Below, piece by piece: positions 27,548-36,655 of a DNA stretch of 64,000 bases. Within the stretch, counting starts at the first letter, position 1, and each line of letters opens with the position of its first letter. The position numbers and the translations under genes were made by a program. This stretch comes from Clostridium ljungdahlii. GTDB taxonomy: Bacteria > Bacillota > Clostridia > Clostridiales > Clostridiaceae. Location of the stretch: NCBI RefSeq assembly GCF_001636845.1, contig NZ_LITT01000008.1, forward strand, positions 1-64,000. The letters are read 5' to 3'. The notes below the pieces were generated by a model that saw only the letters and a list, made by a program, of their open reading frames with translations, was not told where the DNA came from and searched no databases.

Positions 27548-27736
27548 AAAAAGGTATAGTATTTTTTTACTATACCTTTTCTGATATTAACTTTTCAACT
27601 GTAGGAATATCTGCTGGAGCCCATTTTAAAGAAGAGAGATTCTCTCTTTTTAGCCATATCAGTTTAGAATGTTCATTTGCTGTAGGAGTATCTAATACTA
27701 ATTTCCACTTTACAGTAATCAAATTTACTATAAAAG
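27548..27736 (-). pseudogene. partial duplicate of the Nudix gene (C-terminal end only)
   Basis: This 189-base block is a copy of 37441-37628 with about eight substitutions and one T-run length change. It holds the terminator hairpin (GGTATAGT...ACTATACC) and the last 55 or so codons of the Nudix hydrolase at 37462-37860, ending in PTVEKLISEKV. The Nudix catalytic box is not included, so it is not functional. Sequence similarity stops sharply at 27736. Confidence 0.85.
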
Positions 27737-27857
27737 GATCTTGACAAAGGAAGCTATGAGGAATAGAATTAAAACAATTTTTATACATTGTGTAAAGTTA
27801 TACTATGTATAAAATAATAAATATATGTTGACATAGAACGTATTTAGGAGGTGTAAA

Positions 27858-28508
27858 ATGGACACCAGGGAAATGATGGCTGAAAGCAGAATAGAAAGAA
27901 AGAAAAGGGATACCAGACAGAAAATTGTCAAGATTGCTATGGATTTATTCCACAGTCAGGGGTTTGACAATACAACAATGGAGCAGATAGCAGAAAAAAC
28001 AGATATTGCGAGAAAAACTCTATATAACTACTTTCCAGTGAAAGAGGCTATAGTTGATGAATATGTAAGAGGAGTTTCACAGGAATTAGCTAAAGAAAAT
28101 TTTAAAACTATAAAGAACCTTGAAGATACCAAATCTCGTCTGCTGGCTGCTCTTAATCATTCTTATGATTGGGTCGAAAAAAATCCGGAAATTACAGGAA
28201 TATGCATTAATTACCGTCTAGGAAATATGGTTAAGGAACCAGGATATAAAAGCACTGAAACCGGAACTCAGAGTATCTTGAAAAAAATTATAAGTTTGGG
28301 ACAAGAGGCAGGCGAAATAAAGCCTGATGTCTCAATTGAACTATTGGTAAGGCATATAGATCTTCTTAGAAGTACAATGACCTTTGAATGGCTTAATGAT
28401 CCTTCAAAGTTTGAACTTCATGAAGAAATGGCCAAACTGGTAGATTTATTTTTATATGGTGCAGCGAGTAAGGTAGATGGTTCTAAAAAATCGGATATGA
28501 ATAAGTAA
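27858..28508 (+). CDS. TetR/AcrR family regulator
   Basis: Regulator of 216 residues with an N-terminal TetR helix-turn-helix (RQKIVKIAMDLFHSQGFDNTTMEQIAEKTDIARKTLYNYFPVKEAI, residues about 18-65) and a helical ligand domain. TAGGAGGTG precedes ATG 27858. It lies 15 bases before the PEP-utilising enzyme gene on the same strand, so it likely autoregulates the pair in response to a drug such as a rifamycin; that ligand is a guess from the neighbour. No clear palindrome was found in its promoter. Confidence 0.88.
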   Translation: MDTREMMAESRIERKKRDTRQKIVKIAMDLFHSQGFDNTTMEQIAEKTDIARKTLYNYFPVKEAIVDEYVRGVSQELAKENFKTIKNLEDTKSRLLAALNHSYDWVEKNPEITGICINYRLGNMVKEPGYKSTETGTQSILKKIISLGQEAGEIKPDVSIELLVRHIDLLRSTMTFEWLNDPSKFELHEEMAKLVDLFLYGAASKVDGSKKSDMNK

Positions 28509-28523
28509 AGGAGGCTGCTTAAG

Positions 28524-31192
28524 ATGAAGTATCTTTTGAATTGGAAAGAAGCTTTTGAGTCAGGTGTATCAATGGTCGGAGGTAAAGGCTGGAATTTAGG
28601 AAGGTTAGGTCAATATGGTTTCAACGTTCCTCAAGGAAAAGTATTAACTGCCAAGGCTTATGATGAATATATCAAGTACAATGAATTACAAAAAATAATT
28701 GATGAAGTTGTTTCAGTAACTACTCTGGAGAATTTGGATGAAATTCATGTTAAAGATAAATTGAACCAGTTAAAGAAAAAATTATAGGTGGCTCAATACC
28801 ACCAGCTATTATTCAGGAGTTATCTACATATATCAATAGCTGTGGAAAATTAAAAAAATCCTGGGCTGTGAGGTCCTCTGCAGCTGCGGAAGATTCTAAA
28901 AAGACATCTTTTGCTGGTATACATGATTCATTTTTGAATGTTTGCAGTTTAGAGGACATACTGTCAGCAGTGAAAGGATGTTATGCTTCCTTGTGGTCTT
29001 CTAGAGCTGTGGCATATCACAAAAAGATGAATATAAGAGATGATGATGTAAAAGCAGCAGTAGTTATCATGGAGATGGTGGAAGCTAAAGCTGCTGGAGT
29101 AGGTTTTACCTGTGATCTTTTATCAGGACGTGAGGATGTTATAGTGATTAACGCCAATTTTGGATTGGGTGAGTCAGTGGTGTCTGGTTCAGTTGAGCCA
29201 GATACATATTATCTAGAAGCTGAAGCTATAAATGCCAGTCCACGTTTAATATCGAGAAAAATTGGACATAAGCAAGGAATGGTTGTAAGAAGTGAAAATG
29301 GTGGAACTCAATTTATTAAGTCAAATGAAATGTCTTTACAGCAGGTACTGCAGGATAAGGAAATTGAAAAGCTTGGCAGGATTTTGCTAAGAGTATTTGA
29401 TGCCTTAGGTAATGGTGATCAGCATCAGGATGTGGAATGGGTTTATGATGGGCATGATTTTGTTTTGGTTCAAGCACGGCCAATAACTACTCTGTCGCGA
29501 AAGACATTTCCTGCTTTGCAGAACCAACCGGATATCTGGTCCAATGGCAATTATAGAGATGCTGTACCCATGGTTCAGTCACCTTTAAATCGGCGCTTAA
29601 TGAAAAATATCATTGATACTATGCATCAGGGCTTTTTTACTGGTGTAGGCTATGACTTTCCTGAAGGGCTGCAATTTTCTAGGTTTTTTAATGGAAGACT
29701 TTATTGCAATATATCAGTTCAGCAGTGGGGAAATTATGATGCAATGGGGGCCTTGCCTCAGGGTTTTGGTGTCTTTTGGGGTGGTCACCAGAAGGATATG
29801 AAAATAGATGACCCTGATCCCCATGGTGGAGTAATTGGATTAAAGAGAAAAGAACGTGTAGCTAAGAACATGGATTTGGTTAAACAAGGTAAGGAAAACT
29901 CTGCGCAAACTTGGAGTAAGATCACAGCTTCAGTAAAGTCAATAACCAGTGAAGAGTTTGGTAAGTGGACAGATCAAGATTTTATTAACAAATATAATGA
30001 ATTAGGCAGCATTGTTAAAGGAATGGCTAAAGAATTCATGTTTTTAAGTGCAGCAGGCAGCATGCCAGTTATGTACTTATTAAATATTCTCACTGAGTAT
30101 TTCTCAGATAAAGCACTAATGGTGATAAATGCATTAATGGTTGGAGGAACAGCAGATATAACCAGTGCTGATGAAGGCTATAGGTTGGTTGAAATGGCTG
30201 AGCTGGCTCGTAAGGACTCTGATGCTGTTAAATATTTTAAGGATGCTAACTTTGATCCTATGAAATGGGAAGTAAAGCTGCCTGAAAGTTCTCCCTTTAA
30301 GAAGACCTTCCATGAGTTTATACAAGAATATGGTCATCGGGCAGTTTATGAGCTGGATATTATAAATCCTAGGTGGAGAGAAGATCCATCTTATTTGCTT
30401 GGAATTATACGTAGTACTATAAATACTGCTGATATTGGGAGGCTTAAGAAGGAACAAAAAGAGAAATTGAAACAGGCGTGGAGTGAAATCAAAGAAAAAG
30501 TGCCTGCTTCTAAGCACTCTAAAATAAGAAAACTCGTTAAAGAATGCCAGGATGGAGCGGCAGTTAGGGAGAAGAATAAATCCGTACTAGCATTGATTAT
30601 GGATGCATATAGAACAATTGCCATAGAATTAGGTCATCGCTTTTATGAAAGAGCTGTAATTAAAGAACCAGATGATGTGTTTTTTTGTACATGGCCAGAA
30701 CTTTTTTCAGTATTGAGCGGTGAATGGGATGGCAGAGGGATTCAATTTATCATTGCTGCAAGAAAAGAATGGAAGAAAAAAATGGAATTGCTTGCTCCGC
30801 CAGATGTAATTTACGGAGAAACTCCAAAGTTTACAGAACCAGTTATAGAGAGTTCTAGCAATTGTCTCACTGGAATACCAGTTGCTGCTGGAAAAGCCTC
30901 TGGATTAGTTAGGCTGATAAGCAATCCCAATGAGGGAGGACTACTTCAACCAGGAGAGGTTATGGTAGCGCCATCCACTGACCCAGGATGGACACCATTG
31001 TTTTTAAAAGCAGGAGCTGTTGTTATGGAAACAGGAGGATTTCTATCCCATGGAGCCATTGTAGCCAGAGAATATGGAATTCCAGCTGTAGTAAACATAC
31101 CAGGGGTAATGAGTATGCTGAAGGATGGACAGAAAATACTAGTGGATGGAGATAAGGGGAAGGTGTTTCTTGTAGATGAAAATATTAAATAG
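28524..31192 (+). pseudogene. PEP-utilising enzyme, rifampin phosphotransferase-like, frameshifted
   Basis: About 889 residues in two frames. The first 87 codons (LNWKEAFESGVSMVGGKGWN, the ATP-grasp start of PEP synthase/PpsA-like enzymes) end at 28787. The protein continues as KIIGGSIPPAIIQELSTYIN then AVRSSAAAEDSKKTSFAG. The break is in an A6 run near 28776-28782; one extra A restores the frame. The ATP/PEP-binding domain ends in VEWVYDGHDFVLVQARPITT, a middle domain follows, and the C-terminal swivelling domain has catalytic His in GGFLSHGAIVAREYGIPAV. The size and order match rifampin phosphotransferases, but other PEP synthase-like enzymes cannot be excluded. Confidence 0.8.
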
Positions 31193-31201
31193 CATAGAGA
31201 G

Positions 31202-31276
31202 AAAGTTTACAACAAATTAGTGCATGATAAAATACCACGACTAATAGAAACTTCAGGTAGAAAATTTGATTGGTAA
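31202..31276 (+). pseudogene. fragment of a MazG-like pyrophosphohydrolase gene
   Basis: Twenty-four codons, KVYNKLVHDKIPRLIETSGR then KFDW and a stop, match the start of the intact protein at 48886-49197 (TYNKLVRDKIPQVIEAAGKKFD). It lacks the EExxE and ExxD metal sites, so it is only a stump. Confidence 0.7.
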
Positions 31277-31419
31277 TTATTTTAAACTTATTTTATAATT
31301 CTTTATAAAATTTTTAAAATTGCTTTAAAGGATTTTTAATCTCTGTCTTTATAATGAACTCATAATAAGCAAGGACATTAAAAATAACATCCTTGCAAAA
31401 ATATTAGGAGGTCATATTA

Positions 31420-32079
31420 ATGAACAAGATTAAACTTTTATATGATGTGTTTAAAACTGTGCAGGAAAAGGAAGAATTTAATGTAAAGATCAAATTAGAT
31501 GCTGCAAAAGGAGAAACAAAAGTATTATCTCTTTCTAAGGAATTTAGTACTAATACAACTACTGGGGAGTGTAAAGCTAAAATAAACAGTGAATTTGATT
31601 GTGATGGAAAAAAAGCAAAGCATGAAAGCAATACAGAGTTTAATATGAAGGATTGTGGACATCATAGATTCCACCATCACATAGGCAAAATGGGTCATAT
31701 GGATCATCATAACATGGGATGTTGTGAGCATAGAGATATAAAGGGAAAACTTTCAAAAATCACCTTTATACTCAATATGCTAAATAATCTTAAAGTGGAA
31801 GAAAAGGATGAAATATCAATATTGTCTCTTAACTTGAAGGATATAATTAGTGAAATCAGGAATCATCATAAAGATTTAGGTGAGACTCATAAAAACTTCC
31901 ATTTTGAAGGTATGGATGAACAGCATAAGTGCTGTGATTTTATGAAAGAATTACTCCGTTCTGAAAATAGCAATGCTGATTTAAATGTATATGTTAATAA
32001 AAATAATGAAGTTGAAAAGATAGAAGTCACTGCTAAAGGTGAAAATAGTTTAAATGCTTTAGTAAACTTCAGTTGGTAA
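31420..32079 (+). CDS. His-rich protein, unknown function
   Basis: Protein of 219 residues that I do not recognise. It has no signal peptide or membrane segment. Between residues 78 and 107 there is a metal-binding-like stretch with CGHHRFHHHIG, HMDHHNMGCCEH, and a second Cys/His group (EQHKCCDF) near residue 170. TAGGAGGTC precedes ATG 31420. The next gene downstream is a sensor kinase whose N-terminus is also very His-rich, so both may handle the same metal ion; this is inference. A terminator follows, so it is transcribed alone. Confidence 0.75.
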   Translation: MNKIKLLYDVFKTVQEKEEFNVKIKLDAAKGETKVLSLSKEFSTNTTTGECKAKINSEFDCDGKKAKHESNTEFNMKDCGHHRFHHHIGKMGHMDHHNMGCCEHRDIKGKLSKITFILNMLNNLKVEEKDEISILSLNLKDIISEIRNHHKDLGETHKNFHFEGMDEQHKCCDFMKELLRSENSNADLNVYVNKNNEVEKIEVTAKGENSLNALVNFSW

Positions 32080-32086
32080 AGGTCTG

Positions 32087-32124
32087 TGGGTGTAAGCTTA
32101 AATTTTACACCCATTTTTTATTTT
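32087..32124 (+). terminator. terminator after the His-rich gene
   Basis: TGGGTGTAA (32087-32095) pairs with TTACACCCA (32105-32113), then TTTTTTATTTT. Confidence 0.85.
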
Positions 32125-32225
32125 AAGTGAGAATATACTATGGTAATATTATAGATACTAGCTGCAGAAAGTCAACTTATAAAAAATATTTATTGGTAAC
32201 AGTTAACACAAGTTAAATATTTTTA

Positions 32226-32483
32226 GAGGACAGAGGACAGAGGACAATTGACAGAGGACAATTGACAGAGGACAGTGAAGGAGGATTTTTCTCCGTTACA
32301 CTACGAAAAATCTTTAATTAAATTTTTGAGGACTCGTTTCGCTAGAGCGAAACATCGCTGACTTATATAAAGTTGAAGTTTGTTTTGCGTTAGCAAAACA
32401 AGCTTGAAAAAATAAATTAGTTTTCTGACGTAAGGAGGAAAACTCACCTTCATTGTCCTCTGTCCTCTGTCAATTGTCCTCTC
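32226..32483. repeat. MITE-like element with terminal inverted tandem repeats
   Basis: The left end (32226-32281) is a tandem array of GAGGACA and GAGGACAATTGACA units ending in GTGAAGG. The right end (32447-32483) is the same array inverted (CCTTCATTGTCCTCTGTCC...). Between them are at least four hairpins: GATTTTT/AAAAATC (32284-32311), TTTCGCTAGAGCGAAA, TTGTTTTGC-GTTA-GCAAAACAA and AGTTTTC/GAAAACT. No protein is encoded. The middle includes copy 2 of the 46-base hairpin repeat. It resembles a non-autonomous mobile element; no target-site duplication was evident. Confidence 0.7.
32333..32378 (+). repeat. 46-base hairpin repeat, copy 2
   Basis: Matches 18943-18988 with compensatory changes in the stem. 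It is embedded in the MITE-like element, whereas copy 1 lacks the flanking GGACA arrays. Confidence 0.7.
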
Positions 32484-32508
32484 AAAATAAACTATAAAGG
32501 TGATATAT

Positions 32509-33678
32509 ATGGGTATTTTTAAAAAGAATAAAAGTGAACTTCACAAAAAATGGCATGAAAAACATCATAGATGGCATAATGGAGATCATGAACATTTACA
32601 TGGAATTCATGAGATTCACCATAGACATAGAGATGAATTTCGATTATGTCATAAATATTTAATTTGGCTTCGTCCCATGGCCTTTTTAATTAATATATTT
32701 ATAATTTATTTAATCTTTAAGGTTGTGGGGATTAAGGCTATAACTATTTTCTTTGCAGTAATATTTACTGCTAAAGAAATTGCGCACTTATATATATATT
32801 GGCGATTAGAGAAAAGAATTATGAAGCCTATTGAAAGTCTAAAAACTGGAGTAGAGCAAATTGCCAAGGGAAATTATGAGGTTAGAATTGAAAAAAAAGT
32901 TTATAATGAAATTGGTATTTTAATAGATGAGTTTAATAAAATGGCAGAAAAACTAGAGCAGGGTGAAAAGTTAAAAAAAGAATATGAGGAAAATAGAAAG
33001 ACTCTTATAGCAAACATATCTCATGATTTAAAAACCCCAATTACCTCAATAAATGGATATGTTGAAGCTATTTTGGATGGTGTTGCACATTCACCTGATA
33101 AAGTAAATAGCTATCTTAAAACAATTCATAGTAATATAGATTATATAAATAGACTTATTGATGATTTATTTTTATTTTCAAAGCTTGATATGCAAAAGGT
33201 AGATTTTAAATTTGAAAAAGTGAAGATAAAACCTTTTATGGAAGATCTGATGGAGGAATTTGCATTTGTCTTAGGTGAAAAAAATATTAAAGTTAGTTTT
33301 ACTGATAAAATAGAAAGAGAAATAGAAGTTAACATAGATGGGAAAAGGATATACCAAACTATAAGAAATATTATAGGAAATGCTGTTAAATATGGTGAAA
33401 AAGAAAATTTAGTTATTTCTATTGGATTAAAGGACGAAAAAGATCATATAAAGATTATCATAAGTGACAATGGTCCGGGCATAGCTCCAGATAAGCTTCC
33501 TTATGTATTTGATAGATTTTATCGTATAGATACAGAAAGAACAAAGGACCTAATGAGTACAGGACTTGGACTGGCAATTGCTAAGGAAATGGTAGAAGCA
33601 CACGGAGGAAAAATTTCTGTTGAGAGCATTTTGTCGGAAGGCAGTACTTTTATAGTAGAGCTTCCTATAGTAATTTAA
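32509..33678 (+). CDS. sensor histidine kinase with His-rich N-terminus
   Basis: Membrane kinase of 389 residues. Residues 10-45 are extremely rich in His (WHEKHHRWHNGDHEHLHGIHEIHHRHRDE) and precede two close membrane segments (about 58-100) with little outside loop. HAMP follows (IMKPIESLKTGVEQIAKGNYE), then HisKA with ISHDLKTPITSI and the ATPase boxes NAVKYG, DNGPGIA, FDRFYRID and GLGLAIAK. AAAGGTG at 32496-32502 fixes ATG 32509. It is followed by its response regulator. The His-rich tail is on the cytoplasmic side by simple topology and suggests metal sensing; this is inference. Confidence 0.9.
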   Translation: MGIFKKNKSELHKKWHEKHHRWHNGDHEHLHGIHEIHHRHRDEFRLCHKYLIWLRPMAFLINIFIIYLIFKVVGIKAITIFFAVIFTAKEIAHLYIYWRLEKRIMKPIESLKTGVEQIAKGNYEVRIEKKVYNEIGILIDEFNKMAEKLEQGEKLKKEYEENRKTLIANISHDLKTPITSINGYVEAILDGVAHSPDKVNSYLKTIHSNIDYINRLIDDLFLFSKLDMQKVDFKFEKVKIKPFMEDLMEEFAFVLGEKNIKVSFTDKIEREIEVNIDGKRIYQTIRNIIGNAVKYGEKENLVISIGLKDEKDHIKIIISDNGPGIAPDKLPYVFDRFYRIDTERTKDLMSTGLGLAIAKEMVEAHGGKISVESILSEGSTFIVELPIVI

Positions 33679-33708
33679 TGATAATGGTACAAGGAGGGAG
33701 AGGTTTTT

Positions 33709-34395
33709 GTGAAACAGGTTTTAATAATTGAAGATGATAATAATATTGCAGCTTTAGAGAGAGATTATCTTCAATTAAATGGGTATAAGGTGGATATAGA
33801 ACAAGATGGGGTATCAGGATTAAAAAGGGCTCTACTTGGTGTTTATGATGTAGTTGTAGTAGATTTAATGCTTCCTGGTAAAGATGGATATGAAATAGTA
33901 AAAGCAATTAGAGATAAATTTGAAATTCCCATTATAATTGTATCAGCTAAAAATGAAGATATAGACAAAATAAGAGGGTTAGGTTTTGGTGCAGATGATT
34001 ATTTAACCAAGCCTTTCAGTCCAGCAGAGTTAGTTGCAAGAATAAGATCCCACATTATAAGGTATGAGCGTCTATCAGGTAAAAAAGTTGCTTTAGAGAT
34101 TATCAGTCATAAGGCTATGGAGATTCAAACAGACTCTCATAAAGTATTTGTTAATGGCAAGGAAATTTTTCTAACAACTAAAGAATATGAACTATTGGTA
34201 TTCCTGGCTTCCAATCCTAATATAGTTTTCACAAAGGATCAAATATTTAGCAGCATTTGGGGAGAAGATTACTGTGGAGATACAGCTACTGTAGCAGTAC
34301 ACATACAAAAACTTAGAAAGAAGATAGAAAAAGATTCTGGAAATCCTGAGTATATTGAAACTATATGGGGTACAGGATACAGGTTTAATTCTTAA
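33709..34395 (+). CDS. OmpR-family response regulator
   Basis: Regulator of 228 residues. Receiver domain with IEDD, phospho-acceptor in VVVDLMLPGKDG and TKPFSPAEL, then an OmpR winged helix ending IETIWGTGYRFNS. Start GTG 33709 after AGGAGGGAG. It is the partner of the His-rich kinase 30 bases upstream. It converges on a MacB-like ABC transporter gene pair, with only 16 bases between stops. That transporter is a likely but unproven target. Confidence 0.92.
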   Translation: MKQVLIIEDDNNIAALERDYLQLNGYKVDIEQDGVSGLKRALLGVYDVVVVDLMLPGKDGYEIVKAIRDKFEIPIIIVSAKNEDIDKIRGLGFGADDYLTKPFSPAELVARIRSHIIRYERLSGKKVALEIISHKAMEIQTDSHKVFVNGKEIFLTTKEYELLVFLASNPNIVFTKDQIFSSIWGEDYCGDTATVAVHIQKLRKKIEKDSGNPEYIETIWGTGYRFNS

Positions 34396-34411
34396 TATTT
34401 TGGCTCAATGC

Positions 34412-36655
34412 TTATTCCATTCGAGATTTTAGAGCTTCAGACATGGAAATTTTATTTATTTTTTTCCTGCTTAATAGCTTTGAGAGTTCATAGGTCAAGT
34501 ATATAATAATAAAACCAACTATAACATAAACGTAATTTATAGTTACTGGAAATGATATATTCATGTCTTTAGTTATTGACTTAAATAGAGCACGCAGGGA
34601 TGCAAGAAGCAGGGGGATTCCAAGAATATAGCCAAGTATAACTATAAAAGAGGAGCTGTTTAAAATTAGTGAATAAACCTCCTTATTTCTGTAGCCTAGA
34701 ACCTTCATAAGAGATATATTCTCTTTATTTTCTTCTATTGTAAGAGCAGTAACAACATATATCACTATAAGTCCAATTATAAAGGACATAAAGGCTATGC
34801 CTCCTATAACAGCCTGAAGTGGCTTTGTAATTGTGTTAAAGGCATTTCTCATCTCATCAACCGTTACAAAAGCCAGCAGTTTGTTTTCTGGAATAGACAA
34901 TCTTTCTGTACTCCAAAGTCCAGTGTAGCTGTAAGGAGGAAACTTAAGCATGGCATTAAGCTTATCAAGAGGTATATAAATATAGCTGCCAACATAGGTT
35001 TCAGCAATATCATCAACAGTTATGTTGTATTCTTTTGAATCAAGCCTGTTAACAGCTTTAATAGTATCCTTTGGATTTATATTAAGCTTATCAGCTAGAG
35101 GTCTTGTTATAATAATTTTATCTGATTTCAGTACATTTCCTGCTTTGTTTTTAAAGTAAATATACTTAGAATTAGAACTTACTCCATACACTGTAAAAGT
35201 TAAATTGGCATCTGATTTAAGTGCAAAGGGTATTTCAGAGAAGGCTTCACCTTTTTCTGGTTTGCCATTTTGGACAGAATTAAACACATACTGATAGTTG
35301 TATTTAAAGGCTTCACTAAAAGAATCCTTCATAAGATAATCCAAGGAACTTTTTGCTGAAAAACCCATTAAAAGCAGCATAGTTGCCATAATAACTCCAA
35401 GCATAAGAAATATACTTCTAGGTATGCTTCTAAGTAATTCTCTTATTTGAAACTTAGTATTAAAATTTAATTTATCAAGTTTTATATTTTTTTCTATAAA
35501 GCCAACCTTATTATTTTGACTTCCACCTCTCATAAGTTCAACAGGTGAAGCTTTAAGTGATTTATTTACAACAAAATAGCTGCAGATAATCAAAAAGACT
35601 ATAGGAAGCAGAATGCTCATTATCAAATAATTTATATTAAAGCTTAAAGAACTTACAGGTATATTAAAGTAGGACACATAATAGGAAATCATAGGTTTTA
35701 AGGTTATTACCCCAAGCATAGTTCCAAGAATACCGCCTAATAATGAAACAGCTAAAGGATACATGAGATAATGTTTCATAATTTCTCTTTTTCTATAACC
35801 TAGTGCATAAAGAGTTCCTATAACAGCAGCTTCTCTTTTTAACATTCTCAGCATTACTATACCAGTTAGAATGCAAGTAAGGATTAGTATGCTCATGGGC
35901 ATAGATGAGCTCATCTTATCAATTCCAGAAAGCTTTGCAGTCATATAAGTTACTCTTGGATTATCAGCTACATTCATCCAGCTTAAAATAATAATATTTT
36001 TGCTTCTTAAATAACTCTTGAGTTCAGATATTTTTTTACCTAAATTGCTTCTATCGCTATTAAATCTCACAGCATAAAAGCTATTTCCTCTGTTTATATT
36101 ATTAAAATCATTTTTACTAATTACTGCAATACCAAAGCTGTTCGGATCATTTATAATATCTGATTCTGATTTTAGCGGATATATATAATTTGGTATAGAC
36201 ATAAAACCAGAAATGGTAAAATTCTGATTATATAGTTTTATACTGTCGCCAATATTTAACTTATTAGCTTTTGCATAAGAGGGGTCAATAAGAATACCAC
36301 CATTACTCAAATTTTTACCTTCAATTATTGCAGGTATGTTAACCTTGGTATTTTCCCTGAAGATTCTTAAAGTCTTATTTTCTGATATGGAATAATCAAA
36401 AGATTTTGTTTCCTCCAAACTCATATTAAACTTTGCTTCTAAGGACTCTGGATTATTTAATTTTTTGCTTGTCATAAAGGTTGCATCTTCCTGCTTATAG
36501 TCTCTTTCAAAAGAAGATAATAACCCTGACAAATTTATAGAAACCAAATTAAACATTGTAAAAAGCAGACAGCTAAAAATAATAAGCAGCAAGGAACCAA
36601 GGTATTGAGATTTACTTTCCAGCATGGTTCTCTTAATTTTTTTATTTATAATCAT
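34412..36655 (-). CDS. FtsX-like ABC transporter permease
   Basis: Membrane protein of 747 residues with an N-terminal segment (SQYLGSLLLIIFSCLLFTMF), a first outside domain (about 45-240), three segments near 250-365, a second outside domain and three C-terminal segments (GGIAFMSFIIGLIVIYVVT onward). It carries two FtsX domains as in MacB/YknZ-like or lipoprotein-type systems. ATG 36655 overlaps the ATPase stop by one base (TAATG). With the ATPase it probably moves peptides, lipids or a lipoprotein; the substrate is unknown. Confidence 0.9.
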   Translation of the reverse strand: MIINKKIKRTMLESKSQYLGSLLLIIFSCLLFTMFNLVSINLSGLLSSFERDYKQEDATFMTSKKLNNPESLEAKFNMSLEETKSFDYSISENKTLRIFRENTKVNIPAIIEGKNLSNGGILIDPSYAKANKLNIGDSIKLYNQNFTISGFMSIPNYIYPLKSESDIINDPNSFGIAVISKNDFNNINRGNSFYAVRFNSDRSNLGKKISELKSYLRSKNIIILSWMNVADNPRVTYMTAKLSGIDKMSSSMPMSILILTCILTGIVMLRMLKREAAVIGTLYALGYRKREIMKHYLMYPLAVSLLGGILGTMLGVITLKPMISYYVSYFNIPVSSLSFNINYLIMSILLPIVFLIICSYFVVNKSLKASPVELMRGGSQNNKVGFIEKNIKLDKLNFNTKFQIRELLRSIPRSIFLMLGVIMATMLLLMGFSAKSSLDYLMKDSFSEAFKYNYQYVFNSVQNGKPEKGEAFSEIPFALKSDANLTFTVYGVSSNSKYIYFKNKAGNVLKSDKIIITRPLADKLNINPKDTIKAVNRLDSKEYNITVDDIAETYVGSYIYIPLDKLNAMLKFPPYSYTGLWSTERLSIPENKLLAFVTVDEMRNAFNTITKPLQAVIGGIAFMSFIIGLIVIYVVTALTIEENKENISLMKVLGYRNKEVYSLILNSSSFIVILGYILGIPLLLASLRALFKSITKDMNISFPVTINYVYVIVGFIIIYLTYELSKLLSRKKINKISMSEALKSRME

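Noticed and set aside
32226-32281. GAGGACA tandem array as a CRISPR or iteron origin
   Set aside because: Units are 7 and 14 bases with no spacers, mirrored at the other end of the element, and there is no replication or cas gene nearby.
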